From NCBI GenBank assembly GCA_900556015.1, contig USNH01000076.1:1-5541 (forward strand): a stretch of DNA of 5,541 nucleotides, written 5' to 3'. The notes under the pieces are model-generated. The model made no database searches and was not told the origin of the DNA. It saw nothing but the letters and a program-made list of their open reading frames with translations. The position numbers and the translations under genes were made by a program. Source of the stretch: an uncultured Eubacteriales bacterium. GTDB taxonomy: Bacteria > Bacillota_A > Clostridia > Oscillospirales > Oscillospiraceae. Shown here piece after piece: positions 1 through 5,541 of this stretch (the stretch's first letter is position 1; each line of letters begins with the position of its first letter).

Positions 1-2105
1 TAGGTGCTGGTACTTAAGGGCGTCTCCTCCTGACCGGAAAAGCTCCCTCCATCCTTGTAGAATACGCGTAAGGCGTCCTCCAGAGTACGTCCATTCTTGA
101 CGAACCGCTGGTCATCCAGCGGGATATCCAACGCTTCCAGCATATCCGCCACGACCAGCGTACTGCCCCAATTCCCCCCAAATGTTCCATCCGGCTGCTG
201 TATCGAGGACAGGTAGGCCAGCCCCTTTTCTACGGCCTCCGCGATGTACGCCTTGTCCTGATGCGGAGCCAGCGCCTTCAGGCTCTCGGCAGTGTATTCA
301 ATATTCAGAATGATATTTGAGCCTCCGCTGCCTATCCCCAGCGCTTCCTCTTCCTCCGTTATTTCCGCAAAGTATTTCCCCGGTCTGTAATCCGGTTTGA
401 ATCCGCCGTTGGACATCTGGTAGGAGAGGATCTCCTCCGCGTATTTGTCCACCATCGTATCCACGTCCACGCCGCGGGAGCGCCACACCGATCCATCTAC
501 CGCGTCAAAATCCTGCAGCGCCGCTGCATATTCAAGCTGGTCCATCTTTTCCAAATTCATCAGCGGGGCAAGGCAGTCCAGCCCGTAAAAGTCTCCCGGG
601 TCAACGTCGATCGCCGTCAAAGCACGCACCGCACCGGGGGCAAAGGTCCACGACGTCCGCCCCATCAGGTATTCGCTGCTAACGCCCATCAGGTTCCCCA
701 TCAGGTCACGTAGTTCCTCCTTCTGGCTTTCAGACAGTTCGCCGCCCTCCAGCTTTTCCAGCGCCAGTATCTGCTTTGCGTAAGTGGAAAGAGAATTACG
801 CGAAACGTGCCCCGGCTGCTCTCTCCATTCCCGTGTTGAGACGACCCAGATTTCCATTGTGGTCCGTTCTTTGTCCAGAAGCGCTCCGTAGTCTACAAAC
901 ACCTGCTCCAGTTCCTTCGCCTCCGGCACGGACAAGGCGGGACGGGCCGCCTTGTCCGCCGCGGCATCGGCCCGCACGGCGCTCAGTCCACGGTAGGGCT
1001 CGTCCGATAAATAGTTCCGTCTGATGGCCAGTGCCTTTGCGTAATCAGGGTCGTTCGGATCGGGATCTCCATAGATAAGCTCGCCGCCCCACGTCTGTGT
1101 ATCCTCATCATACTGCCACCGTCTGTTGTTCGAATAGAAGCCCTGTTTGACCCCTTCGTCTATCTCGACACTTTCCGCCTGATACCAGCCCATCATGCCG
1201 TCCAGCACGGTGTGGCCGTCCTTGGTAAAGCGTTCGTCCGTGAGGGAGATACCCAGCGCGGACAGCATCTCCAGCACCGCCGCGTCTTCCTGCACATTCT
1301 CCTCGCCAAGCCGCGCGAAGCCCCCGCCGGGAAGCTGCTGTTCGGACAGGTAATCCAGCGCCTTGTCGACGGCGGCGGACACATCCTTCCGGTCCCGATA
1401 AGGCGCAAGGGCCTGTACGGACTGGGCCGTCAGCAGGATATAGGCAAAGCGGTCCGGATACTTGGCCACGCCCCCTCGCATCACTGAAAGCATCTCGCCG
1501 CGTTTGAGACCGTTGAAGCGAAGCTCCGTGCCGGGCATTGTGGAATAGCGGAACTGGCCGCTGCTCTGCTGGCGGGCAAGGGCTTCCGTCAGAAGCGTAT
1601 CCCGCAGGGCTGCAAACTCCCCGGTCTTGCCGGCGTCACCGGCATAGCTCAGGTCCAGCAGCATATACAGCCGGTCCTCGTCCGCGGTCACCAGATCCGG
1701 CTCCCGCAGCGGGTCCAGCAGGTCATGGCCGGCGAAGTCCGTCACGTCCAGCCCCATGGACGCCACTGTGCGGATGGCCGTAGGGATATAGGCATACCGA
1801 CTGCTCTGCGCGGCTGCGTCCAGCCAGTCCGCCAGCGCCTGCAAATATTCGTCGTAGAAGCCGTCCGGCACGTCCGCGCCGGAGATCCACAGGGCATAGA
1901 CGGCCTGGGTGTTCCTCTGCTGGACGGAGAGCGGCCGATCGTTTCTGCTCTCCTCCACCTGCTGGATGGTCTTTTCCGTCACCGTCCGATACGCCTGCTC
2001 CGCCTCATCCGTCCAGCCGTCTGAGGGGGCGGCCTGCGCGGTCACGGGCAGGAGCATCGCCAGCGCCAGCAGGGCGGCCAGCAGCTTCGCCATGTGTTTT
2101 TTCAT
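1..2105 (-). CDS. Exported prenyltransferase/squalene-cyclase-like repeat protein (gene A), 3' end outside window
   Basis: The frame is open for 701 codons from the ATG at 2105-2103 to the left edge, with no stop; I translated it by hand. The start is supported by an AAGGAG 7 nt upstream and by alignment with gene B's start. The protein opens with a signal peptide (MKKHMAKLL, a hydrophobic core, then TAQA; cleavage predicted after residue 25). Two homologous toroid-like halves follow. Half 1 (about 66-322) contains LARQQSSGQF (175-184), YLSEQQLPGGGF (252-263) and ERFTKDGHTVLDGMM (291-305). Half 2 (about 430-701) contains the WRSRGVD motif (541-547), YLSSIQQPDGTF (631-642) and QRFVKNGRTLEDALRVFY (666-683). 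A proline/aspartate-rich linker separates the halves. The only visible cysteine is C510. Family knowledge gives an alpha/alpha-toroid fold; no catalytic motif is evident. The anchor seen in B and C should lie beyond the edge, but the visible end (after residue 684) no longer matches them. Substrate or ligand is unknown. Confidence 0.88.
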   Translation of the reverse strand, partial: MKKHMAKLLAALLALAMLLPVTAQAAPSDGWTDEAEQAYRTVTEKTIQQVEESRNDRPLSVQQRNTQAVYALWISGADVPDGFYDEYLQALADWLDAAAQSSRYAYIPTAIRTVASMGLDVTDFAGHDLLDPLREPDLVTADEDRLYMLLDLSYAGDAGKTGEFAALRDTLLTEALARQQSSGQFRYSTMPGTELRFNGLKRGEMLSVMRGGVAKYPDRFAYILLTAQSVQALAPYRDRKDVSAAVDKALDYLSEQQLPGGGFARLGEENVQEDAAVLEMLSALGISLTDERFTKDGHTVLDGMMGWYQAESVEIDEGVKQGFYSNNRRWQYDEDTQTWGGELIYGDPDPNDPDYAKALAIRRNYLSDEPYRGLSAVRADAAADKAARPALSVPEAKELEQVFVDYGALLDKERTTMEIWVVSTREWREQPGHVSRNSLSTYAKQILALEKLEGGELSESQKEELRDLMGNLMGVSSEYLMGRTSWTFAPGAVRALTAIDVDPGDFYGLDCLAPLMNLEKMDQLEYAAALQDFDAVDGSVWRSRGVDVDTMVDKYAEEILSYQMSNGGFKPDYRPGKYFAEITEEEEALGIGSGGSNIILNIEYTAESLKALAPHQDKAYIAEAVEKGLAYLSSIQQPDGTFGGNWGSTLVVADMLEALDIPLDDQRFVKNGRTLEDALRVFYKDGGSFSGQEETPLSTST

Positions 2106-2106
2106 A

Positions 2107-4437
2107 TTACTGCTCCTTCTTGATGCGGCGGTAGCGGCGGATCATGCCGAAAGCCAACAGCACGACGATGATGACGGCCAGCAGTATCGCTCCCAGCGGT
2201 GTTTCCGTCAGGGCGGCGCCTACCACCTCGAACACGCTGCTGCCTTTGCCGTCGGGGCCGAATGTGCCGTTCTCGGCGGCTTGGAGGTAGGTCAGGGCGG
2301 AGATGGTGGAATAATTCCCCATGACCGGGTTTTCATAGACCGGTAGGCGGCTCAGATCATCCAGCGGTGCCTCCACCTCAAAATCGCTGATGAACCCTAC
2401 GCCGTCCACATAGAACGTCCGCATGGCGTCCGCCACGGTGTTCCCATTCTTAACGAACCGCTCATCGTCTATGGAGATATCCAGCTTATCCATCAGGCTC
2501 AGCATCGACAGCGTCACTGCGCCGTTGGGCGTGTCCCCACAACAACACTCAAAGCTGCCGTCAGCCAGCTGCACGGAGGACAGGTATGTCAGTCCGGCCT
2601 CGATCGCCGCAGCGACATTTTCCTTGTCCCTGTACGAAGCCAACGCACTGAGCGCGCTGATCGTCTCGGGTACGCTGCCCTGCCCAATGACTGTTTGTCC
2701 CTCTTTCGCTGTGGCCACGCTGTAACCATAGAAATCATCAAAGCCGCCGTCCAAGGTCTGATCTGCCAGTACGCGGGTGATGAACTGCTCTGCCAGCATA
2801 TCGCCGTCCACGCCGCGGGAGCGCCACACCTCCGGATCAATGGAAGCAATGTCGTACAGATAGCTGTTGAAATCCTGAGTAGATGTAGGCGCCGCTTTAG
2901 AGGTATTCGTCAGGGGCACTATGTAATCCAGCCCGTTGATGTCGCCGGGGTCCATGCCCAGATACTGCATGGCGCGCACCGCGCCGGCAGCGTAGGTGTA
3001 AGAAGCCCTGCCCAGATAGGTTTCACCGCCGGCCCCTACTATGACGGTCATGATCTCCCGCAGCTTCGCCTGTTCCTCCTCGGTCATTTTGATATTCATT
3101 TTTTCCCGTGCCAGTAATTGACTGGAGAACGTGCTGATCTGACTGGAGGTTATATAGTGGGAGCCACCGTCCAGCAGATAGCTGTATTCCTCGATGAGCT
3201 TTTTCACCGACAGCTCTTCTGCGAATTCCCCCGACTTTTCCGCGATAAGCTGTTCGTAATCCAGCTCCCCACCGGCGTCGCCGACGCTTCCGGTCGGGGC
3301 GGTGATGCTGCCGCCGACAACGGGGGCCGCCTGCAGCATGACCCGCAGCTGCGCAAGACCGGGAAAGGCCGTTTCATTGATGTAAATTCGTTCCTTCACA
3401 TATTCGTCAGGGTCATCTGGGTCATCCATTGTCCCCCATGACGTTATAGCCCATCCTACCGGAAAATATTTTCCAGTAGAATACGACCATCCTATCAGCT
3501 CACGGTAAAAGCCCTGTCCGGGGGTCCTCGCCTGCTCCGCATACGTACTCTGATACCAGCCCATCATACCGTCCAGCACGGTGCGGTCGTCCTTGGTGAA
3601 GCGCTCGTCCGCGAGGGAAATGCCCAGTGCCGCCAGCATTTCCAGCACCGCCGCGTCCTCCGCCACGTCCTCATCGCCGTACCTGAGGAAGCCGCCGCTG
3701 GGAAGCTGCTGTTCGGAGAGATAGTTCAGCGCCTTGTCAATGGCCGCGGACACGTCCGTGCGGCTCTGGTAGGGTGCAAGTGCCTGTACAGATTTGGCAG
3801 TCAGCAGAATATAGTCGAAGCGGTCCGGCTCGTCGTCCACGCCCGTTCGCTTCAGTTCGATGGGCCATTTGGAGGTATAGCGGAACTCGCCGCTGCTCTG
3901 CTGGCGGGCAAGCGCTTCCGTCAGAAGCTGCTCCCGCAGGGCGCTGAACCCGTCGGTCTTGCCCGCGTCACCGGCGGCGTCCAAGTCCATCAGCATATCC
4001 AGCCGGTCCTCGTCCGCGTCCACCAGTTCCGGCCTCTGCATGGCGGCCAGAAGGTCATGACCGGCAAAGTCGGCCACATCCAGTCCCATAGCCGCCACCG
4101 TGCGGACAGCGCCGGGAACATAGCCCGCCTTGCCGCGCTTTGCCGCAATGTCCATCCAGTTCGCCAGCGCCCGCAGGTAGTCGTCATAAAAGCCGTCCGG
4201 CACGTCTGCGCCGGAGGTCCACAGGGCATAGACGTTTTTCGCATTCTCCTCCTGTGTGGCCGCGGCGAGGTAGTCCTTGCTTTCGGTGACACGCTGGATG
4301 ACCAGTTGCGTCACCGTCTGATATGCCTGCTCCGCCTCGTCCGTCCAGCCGTCCGCAGGGGCGGCCTGCACAGTCGCGGGCAGGAGCATGATTGCTGCCA
4401 GCAGAGTGGCCAGCAGCTTCGTCATGTGTTTTTCCAT
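2107..4437 (-). CDS. Membrane-anchored prenyltransferase/squalene-cyclase-like repeat protein (gene B), complete
   Basis: This is the only complete gene: 776 residues from ATG to TAA. A signal peptide (MEKHMTKLL, hydrophobic core, TVQA; cleavage predicted after 25) leads to two homologous halves. Half 1 (about 66-310) carries LARQQSSGEF (176-185), YLSEQQLPSGGF (239-250) and ERFTKDDRTVLDGMMGWY (278-295). Half 2 (about 415-735) carries the WRSRGVD motif (538-544), DQTLDGGF (559-566), YLSSVQLADGSF (618-629), ERFVKNGNTVADAM (659-672) and YLQAAENGTF (717-726). The linker (about 311-414) is variable and holds an Asp/Pro run (338-345). A hydrophobic helix (about 748-766) and the basic tail RRYRRIKKEQ make it a likely type I membrane protein with the toroids outside. 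The only cysteines are three in a row (631-633). Class II terpene cyclase (DXDD in its helix context) and prenyltransferase zinc-site signatures are not evident, so I infer a binding or surface role; the ligand is unknown. The last 91 residues equal those of gene C. Confidence 0.92.
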   Translation of the reverse strand: MEKHMTKLLATLLAAIMLLPATVQAAPADGWTDEAEQAYQTVTQLVIQRVTESKDYLAAATQEENAKNVYALWTSGADVPDGFYDDYLRALANWMDIAAKRGKAGYVPGAVRTVAAMGLDVADFAGHDLLAAMQRPELVDADEDRLDMLMDLDAAGDAGKTDGFSALREQLLTEALARQQSSGEFRYTSKWPIELKRTGVDDEPDRFDYILLTAKSVQALAPYQSRTDVSAAIDKALNYLSEQQLPSGGFLRYGDEDVAEDAAVLEMLAALGISLADERFTKDDRTVLDGMMGWYQSTYAEQARTPGQGFYRELIGWSYSTGKYFPVGWAITSWGTMDDPDDPDEYVKERIYINETAFPGLAQLRVMLQAAPVVGGSITAPTGSVGDAGGELDYEQLIAEKSGEFAEELSVKKLIEEYSYLLDGGSHYITSSQISTFSSQLLAREKMNIKMTEEEQAKLREIMTVIVGAGGETYLGRASYTYAAGAVRAMQYLGMDPGDINGLDYIVPLTNTSKAAPTSTQDFNSYLYDIASIDPEVWRSRGVDGDMLAEQFITRVLADQTLDGGFDDFYGYSVATAKEGQTVIGQGSVPETISALSALASYRDKENVAAAIEAGLTYLSSVQLADGSFECCCGDTPNGAVTLSMLSLMDKLDISIDDERFVKNGNTVADAMRTFYVDGVGFISDFEVEAPLDDLSRLPVYENPVMGNYSTISALTYLQAAENGTFGPDGKGSSVFEVVGAALTETPLGAILLAVIIVVLLAFGMIRRYRRIKKEQ
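2113..2118 (-). promoter_or_regulatory. Ribosome binding site of gene A, embedded in gene B
   Basis: AAGGAG on the minus strand lies 7 nt before the ATG at 2105. It is formed by the codons AAG GAG for the Lys-Glu of gene B's final KKEQ. Gene B's TAA stop is separated from the start by a single T (TAATATG), a layout expected to couple translation of A to that of B. The site also decides between the two possible starts M1 and M5 in favour of M1. Confidence 0.85.
2140..2196 (-). other. C-terminal membrane anchor of gene B
   Basis: Residues about 748-766 (LGAILLAVIIVVLLAFGMI) form a single uncharged hydrophobic helix, followed by RRYRRIKKEQ. A positively charged tail after the last helix fits a stop-transfer anchor with the tail in the cytoplasm. 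There is no LPXTG-type sortase motif before the helix. An identical anchor is encoded in gene C at 4475-4531. Confidence 0.85.
2233..3195 (-). other. Second toroid-like half of gene B (internal duplication unit 2)
   Basis: Residues about 415-735 of gene B. It is longer than the first half because it begins with a helical stretch (about 415-470, containing MTEEEQAKLREIM) and ends with an extra repeat (YENPVMGNYSTISALTYLQ to NGTF) that precedes the membrane helix. The equivalent half is visible in gene C, and most of it in gene A. Boundaries are approximate. Confidence 0.72.
3508..4242 (-). other. First toroid-like half of gene B (internal duplication unit 1)
   Basis: Residues about 66-310 of gene B align, motif by motif, with the second half. 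YVPGAVRTVAAMGLDVADFAG pairs with the later AAGAVRAMQYLGMDPGDINGLD segment. LLTEALARQQSSGEF pairs with ITRVLADQTLDGGF, YLSEQQLPSGGF with YLSSVQLADGSF, and ERFTKDDRTVLDGMM with ERFVKNGNTVADAM. Order and spacing are kept, so this is an ancient internal duplication. Boundaries are approximate. Confidence 0.75.
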
Positions 4438-4441
4438 GTTA

Positions 4442-5541
4442 TCACTGCTCCTTTTTGATGCGGCGGTAGCGGCGGATCATACCGAAAGCCAACAGCACGA
4501 CGATGATGACGGCCAGCAGGATAGCGCCCAGCGGTGTTTCCGTCAGGGCGGCGCCTACCACCTCGAACACGCTGCTGCCTTTGCCGTCGGGGCCGAATGT
4601 GCCGTTCTCGGCGGCTTGGAGGTAGGTCAGGGCGGAGATGGTGGAATAATTCCCCATGACCGGGTTTTCATAGACCGGTAGGCGGCTCAGATCATCCAGC
4701 GGTGCCTCCACCTCGAAGCTGGAGAGAAAGCCCACGCCGTCTATATAAAAGGTCTTCATGGCGTCTGCCACGGTATTTCCGTTCTTCACGAAGCGTGGGT
4801 CGTCCAGAGAAATATCCAGCGCTTCCATCATCTTCAGCACGGTAAGGGTCGCCCCGCCGTTTGAAGTACCGGTCATACCCGGAAAGCTGCCATCCGAAAG
4901 CTGTACGGAGGACAGGTATTCAATGGCACGGTCTATCGCCTTGGAAATGTACTCCTTGTCCGCGTGGGGAGCAAGGGCGGTGACATTCTCGGCAGTGTAC
5001 TGCACATAATCCCGGAGTATCGGGGTAACTATCCCGCTATAGCTTGCGTAAGGGTCAAATTGCCCGTCTGCCGTCTGATATTGCAGTATACCGGCGGCGT
5101 ACTTGTCCACGACCGTATCCGCGTCCACGCCGCGCTTACGCCACATAGACGCATCTACCGAGTCAAAATCCATCAGCGCCTCTCTGTATTCCGCAGTGTC
5201 CATGGCAGAGAGATTTGTCAACGGTGCCAAAAAGTCCATGCCGTTTACATCTGCAGGATCCATATCCAGCGCTTTCATGGCCTGCACCAGAACCGGCGAG
5301 TAGGTGTTCGCCTTGCGTCCCATCAGATATTCGCCGCTGGCTCCCGACAGCATCTCAACAAGGCTTTCCAGCTGTGCACGTTGCTCCTCCGGCAGCTTAC
5401 CGCCGCCGGCTTCGGACATGGATAAGATCTCCTTGGCCAAATGGCTTAGAGCACCCTCGGAAACGATCGTGCTGTTTCCATCCCCGTAATACCCCTCTGC
5501 CAGCTTCTGTGCATAATCCGCAGACTGCGCCTGTAAAAGTT
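4442..5541 (-). CDS. Membrane-anchored prenyltransferase/squalene-cyclase-like repeat protein (gene C), 5' end outside window
   Basis: The frame is open from the right edge (first whole codon 5539-5537) to TGA at 4444-4442, giving 365 residues. It corresponds to the second toroid half and anchor of gene B (B residues about 412-776). The visible part begins LLQAQSADYAQKLAEGYYG and continues with MWRKRGVDADTVVDKYA, YLSSVQLSDGSF, PRFVKNGNTVADAMKTFY and YLQAAENGTF. It ends in a hydrophobic helix (about 337-355 of the visible part) and the tail RRYRRIKKEQ. The WRKRGVD-to-VDKYA segment and the LAPHxDKxYI segment resemble gene A more than B, whereas the final 91 residues are identical to B. No cysteine is visible. 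The stop is followed at once by an in-frame TAA (TGATAA). A TTG at 5440-5438 could be mistaken for a start, but homology runs straight through it, so the true start lies outside the window. Function is inferred from the fold only: probable surface binding protein. Confidence 0.9.
   Translation of the reverse strand, partial: LLQAQSADYAQKLAEGYYGDGNSTIVSEGALSHLAKEILSMSEAGGGKLPEEQRAQLESLVEMLSGASGEYLMGRKANTYSPVLVQAMKALDMDPADVNGMDFLAPLTNLSAMDTAEYREALMDFDSVDASMWRKRGVDADTVVDKYAAGILQYQTADGQFDPYASYSGIVTPILRDYVQYTAENVTALAPHADKEYISKAIDRAIEYLSSVQLSDGSFPGMTGTSNGGATLTVLKMMEALDISLDDPRFVKNGNTVADAMKTFYIDGVGFLSSFEVEAPLDDLSRLPVYENPVMGNYSTISALTYLQAAENGTFGPDGKGSSVFEVVGAALTETPLGAILLAVIIVVLLAFGMIRRYRRIKKEQ
4444..4714 (-). 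repeat. Direct repeat, copy 2: 3' end of gene C
   Basis: This is the partner of 2109-2379, in the same orientation and the same codon phase. The mismatches cluster in the first 84 bp, near the stop codon end, and the remaining 188 bp are identical. Weaker DNA similarity continues across the stop/start junction into the signal peptide region of gene B, matching the B/A junction. The duplicated unit therefore includes the intergenic junction. Confidence 0.95.
4448..4454 (-). promoter_or_regulatory. Ribosome binding site of gene B, embedded in gene C
   Basis: AAAGGAG on the minus strand is followed by 10 nt and the ATG at 4437. As at the B/A junction, it is written by the final KKEQ codons of the upstream gene. 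The stop is TGA immediately followed by in-frame TAA, giving TGATAACATG. The spacing is 3 nt longer than at the B/A junction, which could make initiation of B somewhat weaker; that is inference. Confidence 0.8.

Larger units (their letters stand above)
2109..2379 (-). repeat. Direct repeat, copy 1: 3' end of gene B
   Basis: This 271-bp segment matches 4444-4714 at a constant offset of 2335 bp with 5 mismatches by my base-by-base comparison. The stretch 2192-2379 is a perfect 188-bp match to 4527-4714. It encodes the last toroid repeat (from FEVEAPLDDLSRLPVYENP), the membrane helix and the basic tail. All mismatches are silent, so the encoded residues are identical. Identity stops abruptly at 2379, beyond which the two genes carry many base differences even where the protein is conserved. 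Confidence 0.95.

Noticed and set aside
2140..2215. Sortase cell-wall sorting signal at the C-terminus of genes B and C
   Set aside because: There is a hydrophobic helix and basic tail, but no LPXTG-like motif before it; TETPLGA does not fit, so a plain membrane anchor is preferred.
2536..2550. CCCG of gene B as a complement-type thioester site
   Set aside because: The thioester signature needs Cys-Gly-Glu-Gln; the residues after the cysteines are Gly-Asp-Thr, and the paralogues lack the cysteine.
3412..3423. DPDD at residues 339-342 of gene B as a class II terpene cyclase DXDD motif
   Set aside because: It lies in the proline-rich variable linker, not in the repeat helix where the catalytic aspartates sit, and gene A has no matching DXDD.
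2106..4441. Promoters or terminators between the genes
   Set aside because: The gaps are only 1 and 4 nt; no hairpin with a T-run or promoter-like pair is visible there, consistent with one transcript.
1909..4681. Two plus-strand frames (ending at 2346 and 4681) that share a near-identical C-terminal sequence, looking like a small conserved family
   Set aside because: The shared part lies exactly antisense to the 271-bp direct repeat, so the similarity follows from the DNA repeat of genes B and C.
5438..5440. TTG as the start codon of gene C
   Set aside because: The frame continues open to the window edge and its upstream residues continue the homology with the middle of B and A; a signal peptide is absent here.
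776..5489. Numerous open frames on the plus strand and in other minus-strand frames, 60-150 codons long
   Set aside because: They lie inside the three large genes, show no family resemblance or plausible ribosome binding sites, and are Arg/His/Ser/Pro-rich as expected for antisense or shifted readings of GC-rich genes.

Overview
The window lies entirely inside a head-to-tail array of paralogous genes on the minus strand. It holds the C-terminal part of one gene (called C here, 4442-5541), a complete 776-codon gene (B, 2107-4437) and the first 701 codons of a third (A, 1-2105). Transcription runs from high to low coordinates, so the order is C, B, A. The reading frames cover almost every base. 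The C/B gap is 4 nt and the B/A gap is 1 nt. I see no RNA gene, mobile element, CRISPR array, promoter or terminator. The open frames on the plus strand are antisense shadows of these genes.

All three products look like exported, membrane-anchored proteins built from alpha/alpha-toroid repeats of the prenyltransferase / squalene-cyclase-like fold. This is the superfamily that also contains transcobalamin/intrinsic factor and the thioester domains of complement proteins. The mark is the recurring pattern 'YLS-x-x-Q-x-x-x-G-x-F', followed by an 'x-LxxLDISxDDxRFVKNGxTVxDAMxxFYxxGxGF' type segment. A and B each start with a signal peptide (cleavage predicted after residue 25). B and C each end in one hydrophobic helix and a basic tail, as in a type I membrane protein with the toroids outside the cell. 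Catalytic signatures of terpene cyclases and protein prenyltransferases are not evident, so binding, adhesion or ligand capture is more plausible than catalysis. The ligand is unknown.

Repetition is nested: short repeats form a roughly 300-residue unit, two such units form each protein, and the proteins form a tandem array. The last 271 bp of B and C differ at only 5 positions and encode identical residues, while the rest of the genes has clearly diverged. This points to recent gene conversion or unequal crossover. The ribosome binding site of each downstream gene is written in the last codons of the upstream gene, so the array probably behaves as a translationally coupled operon.

The organism is most likely a moderately GC-rich, Gram-positive anaerobe of the Clostridia (gut Oscillospiraceae-like). 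I infer this from strong AAGGAG ribosome binding sites, the signal peptide style and the resemblance to surface repeat proteins I know from that group. No taxonomic marker is present, so this is only an impression.
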